This document shows, in pieces, positions 49,101 to 63,097 of a DNA stretch of 64,000 nucleotides. The stretch comes from Semisulcospira habei (lineage: Eukaryota; Mollusca; Gastropoda; Semisulcospiridae), in assembly GCA_036245525.1 (NCBI GenBank), contig BTPG01000004.1, positions 14,960,200 through 15,024,199 of the forward strand, in the 5' to 3' direction. Position 1 is the first letter of the stretch. Every line of letters starts with the position of its first letter. A model generated the notes under the pieces. The model made no database searches and was not told where the DNA came from. It was given only the letters and a program-made list of their open reading frames with translations. Both the position numbers and the translations under genes were made by a program.

Positions 49101-52100
49101 CAGGATGACACACAATGTGGTTGTGTTGTCAGTCAGGTTTTAGTGGCCCCACTTTACTCAAGATGACACACAATGTGGTTGTGTTGTGAGTCATGTTTTA
49201 GTGACCCCACTTTTCTCAGGATGACACACAATGTGGTTAGGTTTTGAGTCAGGTTTTAGTGGCCCCACTCCACTCAGGATGACACACAATGTGGTTAGGT
49301 TTTGAGTCAGGTTTTAGTGGCCCCACTTTACTCAGGATGACACACAATGTGGTTAGGTTTTGAGTCAGGTTTTAGTGGCCCCACTTTACTAAGGATGACA
49401 CACAATGTGGTTGTGTTTTGAGTCATGTTTTAGTGCCCCACTTTACTCAGGATGACACACAATGTGGTTGTGGTTTGAGTCATGTTTTAGTGACCCCACT
49501 TTATTCAGGATTACACACGATGTGGTTGTGTTTTGAGTCATGTTTTAGTGGCCCCACTTTACTCAGTATGACACACGATGTGGTTGTGTTGTGAGTCATG
49601 TTTTAGTGGCCCCACTTTACTCAGGATGACACATAACGTGGTTGTGTTGTGAGTCATGTTTTAGTGGCCCCACTTTACTCTGGATGACACACAACGTGGT
49701 ATTGTTGTGAGACATGTTTTAGTGACCCCACTTTACTCAGGATGACACACAAAGTGGTTAGTTTTTGAGTCAGGTTTTAGTGGCCCCACTTTACTCAAGA
49801 TGACACACAATGTGGTTAGGTTTTGAGTCAGGTTTTAGTGGCCCCAATTTACTCAGGATGACACGCAATGTGGTTAGGTTTTGAGTCAGGTTTTAGTGGC
49901 CCCACTTTACTCAGGATGACACACAATGTGGTTGTGTTTTGAATCATGTTTTAGTGGCCCCACATTACTCAGGATGACACACAATGTGTTTGTGGTTTGA
50001 GTCATGTTTTAGTGACCCCACTTTACTCAGGATTACACACGATGTGGTTGTGTTTTAAGTCATGTTTTAGTGGCCCCACTTTACTCAGGATGACACACAA
50101 TGTGGTTGTGTATTGAGTCATGTTTTAGTGGCCCCACTTTACTCAGCATGACACACGATGTGGTTGTGTTTTGAGTCATGTTTTAGTGGCCCCACGTTAC
50201 TCAGGATGACACACGATGTGGTTGTGTTTTGGGTCATGTTTTAGTGGCCCCCACATTACTCAGGATGACACACAATGTGGTTGTGTTGTGAGTCATGTTT
50301 TAGTGGCCCCACTTTACTCAGGATGACACACAAAGTGGTTGTGTTGTGAGTCATGTTTTAGTGGCCCCACTATACTCAGGATGACACACAACGTGGTTGT
50401 GTTGTGAGTCATGTTTTAGTGACCCCACTTTACTCATGATGACACATAATGTGGTTAGGTTTTGAGTCAAGCTTTAGTGGCCCCACTTTACTCAGGATGA
50501 CACACAATGTGGTTAGGTTTTGAGTCATGTTTTAGTGGCCCCATTTTACTTATGATGACACACAATGTGGTTAGGTTTTGAGTCAGGTTTTAGTGGCCCC
50601 ACTTTACTCAGGATGACACACAATGTGGTTGTGTTTTGAGTCATGTTTTAGTGACCTCACTTTACTCAGGATTACACACAATGTGGTTGTGTTGTGAGTC
50701 AGGTTTTAGTGGCCCCACTTTACTCAAGATGACACACAATGTTGTTGTGTTGTGAGTCAGGTTTTAGTGGCCCCACTTTACTCAAGATGACACACAATGT
50801 GGTTGTGTTGTGAGTCAGGTTTTAGTGGCCCCACTTTACTCAAGATGACACACAATGTGTTTGTGTTTTGAGTCAGGTTTTAGTGGCCCCACTTTACTCA
50901 AGATGACACACAATGTGGTTGTGTTGTGAGTCAGGATTTAGTGGCCCCACTTTACTCAGGATGAAACACAATGTGGTTGTGTTGTGAGTCAGGTTTCAGT
51001 GGCCCCACTTTACTCAGGATGACACACAATGTGGTTGTGTTGTGAGTCAGGATTTAGTGGCCCCACTTTAGTCAGGATGACACACAATGTGGTTGTGTTG
51101 TGAGTCAGGTTTTAGTGGCCCCACTTTACTCAAGATGACACACAATGTGGTTGTGTTGTGAGTCAGGTTTTAGTGACCCCACTTTACTCAAGATGACACA
51201 CAATGTGGTTGTGTTGTGAGTCAGGTTATAGTGGCCCCACTTTACTCAGGATGACACACAATGTGGTTGTGTTTTAAGTCAGGATTTAGTGGCCCCACTT
51301 TACTCAGGATGACACACAATGTGGTTGTATTGTCAGTCAGGTTTTAGTGGCCCCATTTTACTCAAGATGACACACAATGTGGTTGTGTTGTGAGTCATGT
51401 TTTAGTGACCCCACTTTACTCATGATGACACACAATGTGGTTAGGTTTTGAGTCAGGTTTTAGTGGCCCCACTCCACTGAGGATGACACACAATGTGGTT
51501 AGGTTTTGATTCAGGTTTTAGTGGCCCCACTTTACTCAGGATGACACACAATGTGGTTAGGTTTTGAGTCAGGTTTTAGTGGCCCCACTTTACTCAGGAT
51601 GACACACAATGTGGTTGTGTTTTGAGTCATGTTTTAGTGCCCCACTTTACTCAGGATGACACACAATGTGGTTGTGGTTTGAGTCATGTTTTAGTGACCC
51701 CACTTTACTCAGGATTACACACGATGTGGTTGTGTTTTAAGTCATGTTTTAGTGGCCCCACTTTACTCAGGATGACACACAATGCGGTTGTGTTTTCAGT
51801 CATGTTTTAGTGGCCCCACTTTACTCAGCATGACACACGATGTGCTTGTGTTTTGAGTCATGTTTTAGTGGCCCCACGTTACTCAGGATGACACACGATG
51901 TGGTTGTGTTTTGGGTCATGTTTTAGTGGCCCCCACTTTACTCTGGATGACACACAATGTGGTTGTGTTGTGAGTCATGTTTTAGTGGCCCCACTTTACT
52001 CAGGATGACACACAAAGTGGTTGTGTTGTGAGTCATGTTTTAGTGGCCCCACTGTACTCAGGATGACACACAACGTGGTTGTGTTGTGAGTCATGTTTTA

Positions 52101-55100
52101 GTGGCCCCACTTTGTTCAGGATGACACACAACGTGGTTGTGTTGTGAGTCATGTTTTAGTGACCCCACTTTACTCATGATGACACATAATGTGGTTAGGT
52201 TTTGAGTCAAGCTTTAGTGGCCCCACTTTACTCAGGATGACACACAATGTGGTTAGGTTTTGAGTCATGTTTTAGTGGCCCCATTTTACTTATGATGACA
52301 CACAATGTGGTTAGGTTTTGAGTCAGGTTTTAGTGGCCCCACTTTACTCAGGATGACACACAATGTGGTTGTGTTTTGAGTCATGTTTTAGTTCCCCACT
52401 TTTCTCAGGATGACACACAATGTGGTTGTGGTTTGAGTCATGTTTTAGTGACCCCACTTTACTCAGGATTACACACAATGTGGTTGTGTTTTGAGTCATG
52501 TTTTAGTGGCCCCACTTTACTCAGCATGACACACGATGTGGTTGTGTTGTGAGTCATGTTTTAGTGGCCCCACTTTACGCAGGATGACACATAACGTGGT
52601 TGTGTTGTGAGTCATGTTTTAGTGGCCCCACTTTACTCTGGATGACACACAACGTGGTTGTGTTGTGAGACATGTTTTAGTGACCCCACTTTACTCAGGA
52701 TGACACACAATGTGGTTAGTTTTTGAGTCAGGTTTTAGTGGCCCCACTTTACTCAGGATGACACACAATGTGGTTAGGTTTTGAGTCAGGTTTTAGTGGC
52801 CCCAATTTACTCAGGATGACACACAATGTGGTTAGGTTTTGAGTCAGGTTTTAGTGGCCCCACTTTACTCAGGATGACACACAATGTGGTTGTGTTTTGA
52901 ATCATGTTTTCGTGGCCCCACATTACTCAGGATGACACACAATGTGGTTGTGGTTTGAGTCATGTTTTAGGGACCCCACTTTACTCAGGATTACACACGA
53001 TGTGGTTGTGGTTTAAGTCATGTTTTAGTGGCCCCACTTTCCTCAGGATGACACACAATGTGGTTGTGTTTTGAGTCATGTTTTAGTGGCCCCACTTTAG
53101 TCATTATGACACACGATGTGGTTGTGTTTTGAGTCATGTTTTAGTGGCCCCACTTTACTCAGGATGACACACGATGTGGTTGTGTTTTGGGTCATGTTTT
53201 AGTGACCCCACTTTACTCAGGATGACACACAATGTGGTTGTGTTGTGAGTCAGGTTTTAGTGGCCCCACTTTACTCAGGATGACACACAATGTGGTTGTG
53301 TTGTGAGTCTGGTTTTAGTGGCCCCACTTTACTCAGGATGACACACAATGTGGTTGTGTTGTGAGTCATGTTTTAGTGGCCCCACTTTACTCAGGATGAC
53401 ACACAAAGTGGTTGTGTTGTGAGTCATGTTTTAGTGGCCCCACTGTACTCAGGATGACACACAACGTGGTTGTGTTGTGAGTCATGTTTTAGTGGCCCCA
53501 CTTTGTTCAGGATGACACACAACGTGGTTGTGTTGTGAGTCATGTTTTAGTGACCCCACTTTACTCATGATGACACATAATGTGTTTAGGTTTTGAGTCA
53601 AGCTTTAGTGGCCCCACTTTACTCAGGATGACACACAATGTGGTTAGGTTTTGAGTCATGTTTTAGTGGCCCCATTTTACTTATGATGACACACAATGTG
53701 GTTAGGTTTTGAGTCATGTTTTAGTGGCCCCATTTTACTTATGATGACACACAATGTGGTTAGGTTTTGAGTCAGGTTTTAGTGGCCCCACTTTACTCAG
53801 GATGACACACAATGTGGTTGTGTTTTGAGTCATGTTTTAGTGACCCCACTGTACTCAGGATGACACACAACGTGGTTGTGTTGTGAGTCATGTTTTAGTG
53901 GCCCCACTTTATTCAGGATGACACACAACGTGGTTGTGTTGTGAGTCATGTTTTAGTGACCCCACTTTACTCATGATGACACATAATGTGGTTAGGTTTT
54001 GAGTCAAGCTTTAGTGGCCCCACTTTACTCAGGATGACACACAATGTGGTTAGGTTTTGAGTCATGTTTTAGTGGCCCCATTTTACTTATGATGACACAC
54101 AATGTGGTTAGGTTTTGAGTCAGGTTTTAGTGGCCCCACTTTACTCAGGATGACACACAATGTGGTTGTGTTTTGAGTCATGTTTTAGTGACCCCACTTT
54201 ACTCAGGATTACACACAATGTGGTTGTGTTGTGAGTCAGGTTTTAGTGGCCCCACTTTACTCAAGATGACACACAATGTGGTTGTGTTGTGAGTCAGGTT
54301 TTAGTGGCCCCACTTTACTCAAGATGACACACAATGTGGTTGTGTTGTGAGTCAGGTTTTAGTGGCTCCACATTACCCAAGATAACACACAATGTGTTTG
54401 TGTTTTGAGTCAGGTTTTAGTGGCCCCACTTTACTCAAGATGACACACAATGTGGTTGTGTTGTGAGGGTTTTAGTGGCCCCACTTTACTCAGGATGAAA
54501 CACAATGTGGTTGTGTTGTGAGTCAGGTTTCAGTGGCCCCATTTTACTCAGGATGACACACAATGTGGTTGTGTTGTGAGTCAGGATTTAGTGGCCCCAC
54601 TTTAGTCAGGATGACACGCAATGTGGTTGTGTTGTGAGTCAGGTTTTAGTGGCCCCACTTTACTAAAGATGACACACAATGTGGTTGTGTTGTGAGTCAG
54701 GTTTTAGTGACCCCACTTTACTCAAGATGACACACAATGTGGTTGTGTTGTGAGTCAGGATATAGTGGCCCCACTTTACTCAGGATGACACACAATGTGG
54801 TTGTGTTGTCAGTCAGGTTTTAGTGGCCCCACTTTACTCAGGATGACACACAATGTGGTTGTGTTGTCAGTCAGGTTTTAGTGGCCCCACTTTACTCAAG
54901 ATGACACACAATGTGGTTGTGTTGTGAGTCATGTTTTAGTGACCCCACTTTTCTCAGGATGACACACAATGTGGTTAGGTTTTGAGTCAGGTTTTAGTGG
55001 CCCCACTCCACTCAGGATGACACACAATGTGGTTAGGTTTTGAGTCAGGTTTTAGTGGCCCCACTTTACTCAGGATGACACACAATGTGGTTAGGTTTTG

Positions 55101-58100
55101 AGTCAGGTTTTAGTGGCCCCACTTTACTAAGGATGACACACAATGTGGTTGTGTTTTGAGTCATGTTTTAGTGCCCCACTTTACTCAGGATGACACACAA
55201 TGTGGTTGTGGTTTGAGTCATGTTTTAGTGACCCCACTTTATTCAGGATTACACACGATGTGGTTGTGTTTTGAGTCATGTTTTAGTGGCCCCACTTTAC
55301 TCAGTATGACACACGATGTGGTTGTGTTGTGAGTCATGTTTTAGTGGCCCCACTTTACTCAGGATGACACATAACGTGGTTGTGTTGTGAGTCATGTTTT
55401 AGTGGCCCCACTTTACTCTGGATGACACACAACGTGGTATTGTTGTGAGACATGTTTTAGTGACCCCACTTTACTCAGGATGACACACAAAGTGGTTAGT
55501 TTTTGAGTCAGGTTTTAGTGGCCCCACTTTACTCAAGATGACACACAATGTGGTTAGGTTTTGAGTCAGGTTTTAGTGGCCCCAATTTACTCAGGATGAC
55601 ACGCAATGTGGTTAGGTTTTGAGTCAGGTTTTAGTGGCCCCACTTTACTCAGGATGACACACAATGTGGTTGTGTTTTGAATCATGTTTTAGTGGCCCCA
55701 CATTACTCAGGATGACACACAATGTGTTTGTGGTTTGAGTCATGTTTTAGTGACCCCACTTTACTCAGGATTACACACGATGTGGTTGTGTTTTTAAGTC
55801 ATGTTTTAGTGGCCCCACTTTACTCAGGATGACACACAATGTGGTTGTGTATTGAGTCATGTTTTAGTGGCCCCACTTTACTCAGCATGACACACGATGT
55901 GGTTGTGTTTTGAGTCATGTTTTAGTGGCCCCACGTTACTCAGGATGACACACGATGTGGTTGTGTTTTGGGTCATGTTTTAGTGGCCCCCACATTACTC
56001 AGGATGACACACAATGTGGTTGTGTTGTGAGTCATGTTTTAGTGGCCCCACTTTACTCAGGATGACACACAAAGTGGTTGTGTTGTGAGTCATGTTTTAG
56101 TGGCCCCACTATACTCAGGATGACACACAACGTGGTTGTGTTGTGAGTCATGTTTTAGTGACCCCACTTTACTCATGATGACACATAATGTGGTTAGGTT
56201 TTGAGTCAAGCTTTAGTGGCCCCACTTTACTCAGGATGACACACAATGTGGTTAGGTTTTGAGTCATGTTTTAGTGGCCCCATTTTACTTATGATGACAC
56301 ACAATGTGGTTAGGTTTTGAGTCAGGTTTTAGTGGCCCCACTTTACTCAGGATGACACACAATGTGGTTGTGTTTTGAGTCATGTTTTAGTGACCTCACT
56401 TTACTCAGGATTACACACAATGTGGTTGTGTTGTGAGTCAGGTTTTAGTGGCCCCACTTTACTCAAGATGACACACAATGTTGTTGTGTTGTGAGTCAGG
56501 TTTTAGTGGCCCCACTTTACTCAAGATGACACACAATGTGGTTGTGTTGTGAGTCAGGTTTTAGTGGCCCCACTTTACTCAAGATGACACACAATGTGTT
56601 TGTGTTTTGAGTCAGGTTTTAGTGGCCCCACTTTACTCAAGATGACACACAATGTGGTTGTGTTGTGAGTCAGGATTTAGTGGCCCCACTTTACTCAGGA
56701 TGAAACACAATGTGGTTGTGTTGTGAGTCAGGTTTCAGTGGCCCCACTTTACTCAGGATGACACACAATGTGGTTGTGTTGTGAGTCAGGATTTAGTGGC
56801 CCCACTTTAGTCAGGATGACACACAATGTGGTTGTGTTGTGAGTCAGGTTTTAGTGGCCCCACTTTACTCAAGATGACACACAATGTGGTTGTGTTGTGA
56901 GTCAGGTTTTAGTGACCCCACTTTACTCAAGATGACACACAATGTGGTTGTGTTGTGAGTCAGGTTATAGTGGCCCCACTTTACTCAGGATGACACACAA
57001 TGTGGTTGTGTTTTAAGTCAGGATTTAGTGGCCCCACTTTACTCAGGATGACACACAATGTGGTTGTATTGTCAGTCAGGTTTTAGTGGCCCCATTTTAC
57101 TCAAGATGACACACAATGTGGTTGTGTTGTGAGTCATGTTTTAGTGACCCCACTTTACTCATGATGACACACAATGTGGTTAGGTTTTGAGTCAGGTTTT
57201 AGTGGCCCCACTCCACTGAGGATGACACACAATGTGGTTAGGTTTTGATTCAGGTTTTAGTGGCCCCACTTTACTCAGGATGACACACAATGTGGTTAGG
57301 TTTTGAGTCAGGTTTTAGTGGCCCCACTTTACTCAGGATGACACACAATGTGGTTGTGTTTTGAGTCATGTTTTAGTGCCCCACTTTACTCAGGATGACA
57401 CACAATGTGGTTGTGGTTTGAGTCATGTTTTAGTGACCCCACTTTACTCAGGATTACACACGATGTGGTTGTGTTTTAAGTCATGTTTTAGTGGCCCCAC
57501 TTTACTCAGGATGACACACAATGCGGTTGTGTTTTCAGTCATGTTTTAGTGGCCCCACTTTACTCAGCATGACACACGATGTGCTTGTGTTTTGAGTCAT
57601 GTTTTAGTGGCCCCACGTTACTCAGGATGACACACGATGTGGTTGTGTTTTGGGTCATGTTTTAGTGGCCCCCACTTTACTCTGGATGACACACAATGTG
57701 GTTGTGTTGTGAGTCATGTTTTAGTGGCCCCACTTTACTCAGGATGACACACAAAGTGGTTGTGTTGTGAGTCATGTTTTAGTGGCCCCACTGTACTCAG
57801 GATGACACACAACGTGGTTGTGTTGTGAGTCATGTTTTAGTGGCCCCACTTTGTTCAGGATGACACACAACGTGGTTGTGTTGTGAGTCATGTTTTAGTG
57901 ACCCCACTTTACTCATGATGACACATAATGTGGTTAGGTTTTGAGTCAAGCTTTAGTGGCCCCACTTTACTCAGGATGACACACAATGTGGTTAGGTTTT
58001 GAGTCATGTTTTAGTGGCCCCATTTTACTTATGATGACACACAATGTGGTTAGGTTTTGAGTCAGGTTTTAGTGGCCCCACTTTACTCAGGATGACACAC

Positions 58101-60509
58101 AATGTGGTTGTGTTTTGAGTCATGTTTTAGTTCCCCACTTTTCTCAGGATGACACACAATGTGGTTGTGGTTTGAGTCATGTTTTAGTGACCCCACTTTA
58201 CTCAGGATTACACACAATGTGGTTGTGTTTTGAGTCATGTTTTAGTGGCCCCACTTTACTCAGCATGACACACGATGTGGTTGTGTTGTGAGTCATGTTT
58301 TAGTGGCCCCACTTTACGCAGGATGACACATAACGTGGTTGTGTTGTGAGTCATGTTTTAGTGGCCCCACTTTACTCTGGATGACACACAACGTGGTTGT
58401 GTTGTGAGACATGTTTTAGTGACCCCACTTTACTCAGGATGACACACAATGTGGTTAGTTTTTGAGTCAGGTTTTAGTGGCCCCACTTTACTCAGGATGA
58501 CACACAATGTGGTTAGGTTTTGAGTCAGGTTTTAGTGGCCCCAATTTACTCAGGATGACACACAATGTGGTTAGGTTTTGAGTCAGGTTTTAGTGGCCCC
58601 ACTTTACTCAGGATGACACACAATGTGGTTGTGTTTTGAATCATGTTTTCGTGGCCCCACATTACTCAGGATGACACACAATGTGGTTGTGGTTTGAGTC
58701 ATGTTTTAGGGACCCCACTTTACTCAGGATTACACACGATGTGGTTGTGGTTTAAGTCATGTTTTAGTGGCCCCACTTTCCTCAGGATGACACACAATGT
58801 GGTTGTGTTTTGAGTCATGTTTTAGTGGCCCCACTTTAGTCATTATGACACACGATGTGGTTGTGTTTTGAGTCATGTTTTAGTGGCCCCACTTTACTCA
58901 GGATGACACACGATGTGGTTGTGTTTTGGGTCATGTTTTAGTGACCCCACTTTACTCAGGATGACACACAATGTGGTTGTGTTGTGAGTCAGGTTTTAGT
59001 GGCCCCACTTTACTCAGGATGACACACAATGTGGTTGTGTTGTGAGTCTGGTTTTAGTGGCCCCACTTTACTCAGGATGACACACAATGTGGTTGTGTTG
59101 TGAGTCATGTTTTAGTGGCCCCACTTTACTCAGGATGACACACAAAGTGGTTGTGTTGTGAGTCATGTTTTAGTGGCCCCACTGTACTCAGGATGACACA
59201 CAACGTGGTTGTGTTGTGAGTCATGTTTTAGTGGCCCCACTTTGTTCAGGATGACACACAACGTGGTTGTGTTGTGAGTCATGTTTTAGTGACCCCACTT
59301 TACTCATGATGACACATAATGTGTTTAGGTTTTGAGTCAAGCTTTAGTGGCCCCACTTTACTCAGGATGACACACAATGTGGTTAGGTTTTGAGTCATGT
59401 TTTAGTGGCCCCATTTTACTTATGATGACACACAATGTGGTTAGGTTTTGAGTCAGGTTTTAGTGGCCCCACTTTACTCAGGATGACACACAATGTGGTT
59501 GTGTTTTGAGTCATGTTTTAGTTCCCCACTTTTCTCAGGATGACACACAATGTGGTTGTGGTTTGAGTCATGTTTTAGTGACCCCACTTTACTCAGGATT
59601 ACACACAATGTGGTTGTGTTTTGAGTCATGTTTTAGTGGCCCCACTTTACTCAGCATGACACACGATGTGGTTGTGTTGTGAGTCATGTTTTAGTGGCCC
59701 CACTTTACGCAGGATGACACATAACGTGGTTGTGTTGTGAGTCATGTTTTAGTGGCCCCACTTTACTCTGGATGACACACAACGTGGTTGTGTTGTGAGA
59801 CATGTTTTAGTGACCCCACTTTACTCAGGATGACACACAATGTGGTTAGTTTTTGAGTCAGGTTTTAGGGGCCCCACTTTACTCAGGATGACACACAATG
59901 TGGTTAGGTTTTGAGTCAGGTTTTAGTGGCCCCAATTTACTCAGGATGACACACAATGTGGTTAGGTTTTGAGTCAGGTTTTAGTGGCCCCACTTTACTC
60001 AGGATGACACACAATGTGGTTGTGTTTTGAATCATGTTTTCGTGGCCCCACATTACTCAGGATGACACACAATGTGGTTGTGGTTTGAGTCATGTTTTAG
60101 TGACCCCACTTTACTCAGGATTACACACGATGTGGTTGTGGTTTAAGTCATGTTTTAGTGGCCCCACTTTCCTCAGGATGACACACAATGTGGTTGTGTT
60201 TTGAGTCATGTTTTAGTGGCCCCACTTTAGTCATTATGACACACGATGTGGTTGTGTTTTGAGTCATGTTTTAGTGGCCCCACTTTACTCAGGATGACAC
60301 ACGATGTGGTTGTGTTTTGGGTCATGTTTTAGTGACCCCACTTTACTCAGGATGACACACAATGTGGTTGTGTTGTGAGTCAGGTTTTAGTGGCCCCACT
60401 TTACTCAGGATGACACACAATGTGGTTGTGTTGTGAGTCTGGTTTTAGTGGCCCCACTTTACTCAGGATGACACACAATGTGGTTGTGTTGTGAGTCAGG
60501 TTTTAGTGG
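46140..60509. repeat. 58-bp satellite array, about 14.4 kb, with a 5.74-kb higher-order repeat
   Basis: About 248 head-to-tail monomers of 58 bp composed of TCAGGATGACACACAATGTG, GTTGTGTTGTGAGTCAGG and TTTTAGTGGCCCCACTTTAC; some are 57 bp. Variant positions (CAGG/CATG before TTTTAG, GTGTTG/AGGTTTT, CAAG/CAGG) come in blocks. Long segments recur at 5739-5740 bp: 51622-51810 equals 57361-57549, and the rare CTCCACATTACCC monomer is at 48629 and 54368. So roughly 48.0-53.7 kb and 53.8-59.4 kb are two copies of a unit of 99 monomers. A further shift of about 1391 bp joins 58131-59120 to 59522-60509. Within the monomer, ACACAA-TGTGG-TTGTGT can form a hairpin. There is no coding potential; open frames are by-products. 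Confidence 0.97.
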
Positions 60510-60567
60510 TGTCCCAGGTACGACATAGCAACATTTTGGAGTTGTCCTCTGAGGACTTCACTACAAT

Positions 60568-60704
60568 GCAGGGGACAGATCGACCATGACGGTTCAAGAG
60601 TGGTGCCAGAATAGCTTGGCGCCAGATACGGTCAGTCAGTCAGTCTGCCTACAGGCGCCAAGCTATTCTGTCAACACCCTACAACTATCATGGTCGATCT
60701 CTCG
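60568..60704. mobile_element. Hairpin MITE-like element, copy 5
   Basis: Left arm GGGGACAGATCGACCATGAC, GTGGTGCCAGAATAGCTTGG and GCGCC, answered by GGCGCCAAGCTATTCTGTCA and ATCATGGTCGATCTCTCG. The loop carries a (GTCA)n stretch. It lies about 60 bp beyond the end of the satellite. Confidence 0.7.
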
Positions 60705-60823
60705 AATGAAACTTACGGTGCAGTTTTTACAGGACAACTGCCAGGTTTGTAATGTCGACATTCGCGACGACAGTGGGCTTTGGTTACCGCGAGGTTGATG
60801 CAAAAGAAGGGGCACAGATTTGG

Positions 60824-60890
60824 TATGTGACGGGATTTGAACCCACAACGGCTAACATCCGCCGCTCTGCCCTCCAACTCTTACATGCTT
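60824..60890 (-). mobile_element. tRNA-like SINE head
   Basis: On the minus strand, AGGGCAGAGCGGCGG (A-box like, 60883-60869) is followed by GTGGGTTCAAATCCCGTCAC (B-box region, about 60848-60829). The A-to-B spacing of about 40 and the consensus GGTTCAAATCC indicate a tRNA-derived promoter. No cloverleaf with a paired acceptor stem is evident, so I call a SINE fragment rather than a tRNA gene. Confidence 0.55.
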
Positions 60891-62300
60891 ATCATTTAAG
60901 GCAGAGACATCAGTCAACACACTCACACTGTAAAACACTGCTGAAATAAAATCACACAAATAGGTTAATAATATGACATGTATTTATTGGGAGACACGCG
61001 CTAAACGCCAGTGTAGCTGGTCAGCCTCGTATCTGTCGCATGCGTGTGTCACATACGATATTGGCCAGTTACACCCGACGTCAAGATGCCAAAAAATGGT
61101 GATGTTGACGAGAAAATGGGGAATATCAACAAAAACATTGTGGATGAGATTTCGTGGTCCTGTCTTGTACCGTTGACTTGGCAAACCTCGACTTGAGATG
61201 AAGCTGGCGCCGGAAGGACACATATCTTCATCAGCCTGCAATTGGCAGTAAGTCTACATCTTCTGATGGACACATTTACATCAATGTTTTTATCAGATGA
61301 CGCGGTTCAGCAGATCTATGTGCATTATAGAGACGTTAACACAGCACCTTGCTGCCTGTACCTATCGCATTGTGTGAAAACACTATCACTGGCAGCCTGG
61401 CCTGTCCCGGTCAACACCACCTTGCTGCCTTTATCTATCGCCTTGTGTGACAACACTATCACTGGCAGCCTGGCCTGACCCGGTCTAAGTCAAGTTCATT
61501 TTCTATTCTGGATTAAGGGCTATATGTAACCCCATTCAAAAACAGACTTTGTTCGTCAATTAGACGTAGATGAAAAACTGCAACTGTTTGATGTATAGGC
61601 AGTGTATTAAAAGCATGGACAAACATGCGATATCGTATGTTTGTCTGGACGTTTTAATCCACCGTCTGGCGTCAAAAGCTCGCAAATGTTCACCTACTTC
61701 TAACTTACGGAGATCGTCTGCATCACTACACTCTGCGGCGGAGATGGCAAACACAGCTAACCGACTGCGAGGAGCAAATCAACTGTCATTAAATTGACTT
61801 GGATCGCATAACTGCCACCACAAACAGACATGATTAAACTTTTCTGCCTGGGACACTAACACGGACACGAATGAGGCCAGCAAGAGGCATAGATCCTCAT
61901 GAGCCCCCGAGAATGCCTCTTGCAGTTGAGAGGTATTGCTCATTTTTGATCAGTAAAACGTCTGACACATTTTCTACTAAAAATGGAGGTTTGCCAACTG
62001 GGCGGATGTGTACACGTCATCGCTTCAAACTCCGTCTTTCTGCCTCTCGCTCTAACATCCACTCTAGTTCACACAGAATGTAAGCTTCACAACACCAAAG
62101 TGTAATACAGAATACGCAACATGTTCAATGTGCACCACTCACGCAGAAAGAGAGGCAAATACAGAATGGATAAACTTTAGACAACATTTCAACAACTCGA
62201 CCACAAAAAAAACCAACTAAAAATCTGCACAGATTCTACAAGCAACGTGCAAGTTCACAACACCAAACAAAGTAAAAATGAATGTTGAACTACAATCGGA
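60891..62300. other. Spacer, no gene seen
   Basis: Short frames on both strands (for example 60973-61176, 61242-61478, 61560-61797) have no recognisable domain. Around 61345-61485 a phrase beginning CACCTTGCTGCC and ending CACTGGCAGCCTGGCCTG occurs twice, about 79 bp apart. A hairpin-repeat relative with CATAGATCCTCATGAGCCCC lies near 61890. Confidence 0.35.
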
Positions 62301-62315
62301 GTTACAACTCCACAC

Positions 62316-62384
62316 AACTGCAGGGGACATAGATCCTCATGAGCCCCCACAGATGCGGGGGCTCATGATGATCTATGTCTCTTG
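62316..62384. repeat. Small hairpin repeat (CATAGATCCTCATGAGCCCC)
   Basis: GACATAGATCCTCATGAGCC and CCCGCATCTGT-type centre are answered by GCGGGGGCTCATGATGATCT and ATGTCTCTTGC. Relatives lie near 17042 and 61890. It is probably a short palindromic dispersed element. Confidence 0.65.
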
Positions 62385-62971
62385 CTGACCGCACATTAAT
62401 GTGTGTTTTTCTGCGGGCCTTCGAGCGTCCAAAGAACGACAATTTAGCTCACCCAAATAACGCGTTGAATCAAAACAAACAAACCAAAAAAATAAAAAAA
62501 GTGCCGCGGAGATGTACGCAAATTTGTCATGTGAATGGAATTCTACGAGTGCGCGGCTAACACGAGCATTTGAGCGCAGGCCTGTGACTCTGGGTTTGAC
62601 GGTCTTAAGCCGCGATGCCCAAAATCACAGCCCAGCACAACTTTTTATTTTTAAATTGACAGACACGGAAATGCAAAAGTTTCACAGATGATGATCCGTG
62701 AGAAAAAAAAAAAACCGCCAAACTCTCTGATACAAGTCCAGCTCTCAACACAACCTGTCAACACACAATGTGGTAACTGAACATTACAGGCGGACATTTT
62801 GTGACAAATCCTTACACACGGTATAATTGATGCCAATGAAATAATCGTGTAGAAACAGAACAAACAATAGACCAGTAAGCAACAGCCCACGGACCGAAGT
62901 CGATGGTCGCGGTTGGCCCGCGCGCAAGTGCGGGCCAACTGCGGCCTACTTCTGCCCGATGTCCTTGTGAG
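62385..62971. other. Spacer, no gene seen
   Basis: Mixed composition without a credible frame. The phrase GCGCAAGTGCGGGCCAACTG at 62921 resembles CGGGCCAACGGCGGCC near 21540, so a dispersed repeat is shared between the two places. Confidence 0.35.
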
Positions 62972-63097
62972 ACGGTCCTCTACCCGCACTGTGGTTGTCG
63001 GTACAGGAGGCAGACGGTCCTCTACCCGCACTGTGGCTGTCGGTACAGGAGGCAGACGGTCCTCTACCCGCACTGTGGTTGTCGGTACAGGAGGCAG
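62972..63097. repeat. 42-bp tandem repeat, three copies
   Basis: Units start ACGGTCCTCTACCCGCACTG at 62972, 63014 and 63056 and end GTCGGTACAGGAGGCAG. The period is a multiple of three, so frames on both strands repeat every 14 residues; not evidence of a gene. Confidence 0.92.

Noticed and set aside
51622..51810. Identical 62-aa open frames at 51622-51810 and 57361-57549
   Set aside because: They lie wholly inside the 58-bp satellite and are identical because of the 5.74-kb higher-order repeat, not because of protein conservation.
46140..60509. Regular repeats reminiscent of a CRISPR array
   Set aside because: The units are contiguous 58-bp monomers with no unique spacers, in a eukaryotic context without cas genes.
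60824..60890. Minus-strand tRNA gene
   Set aside because: B-box is good but no complete cloverleaf with a paired acceptor stem could be drawn; more likely a SINE head.
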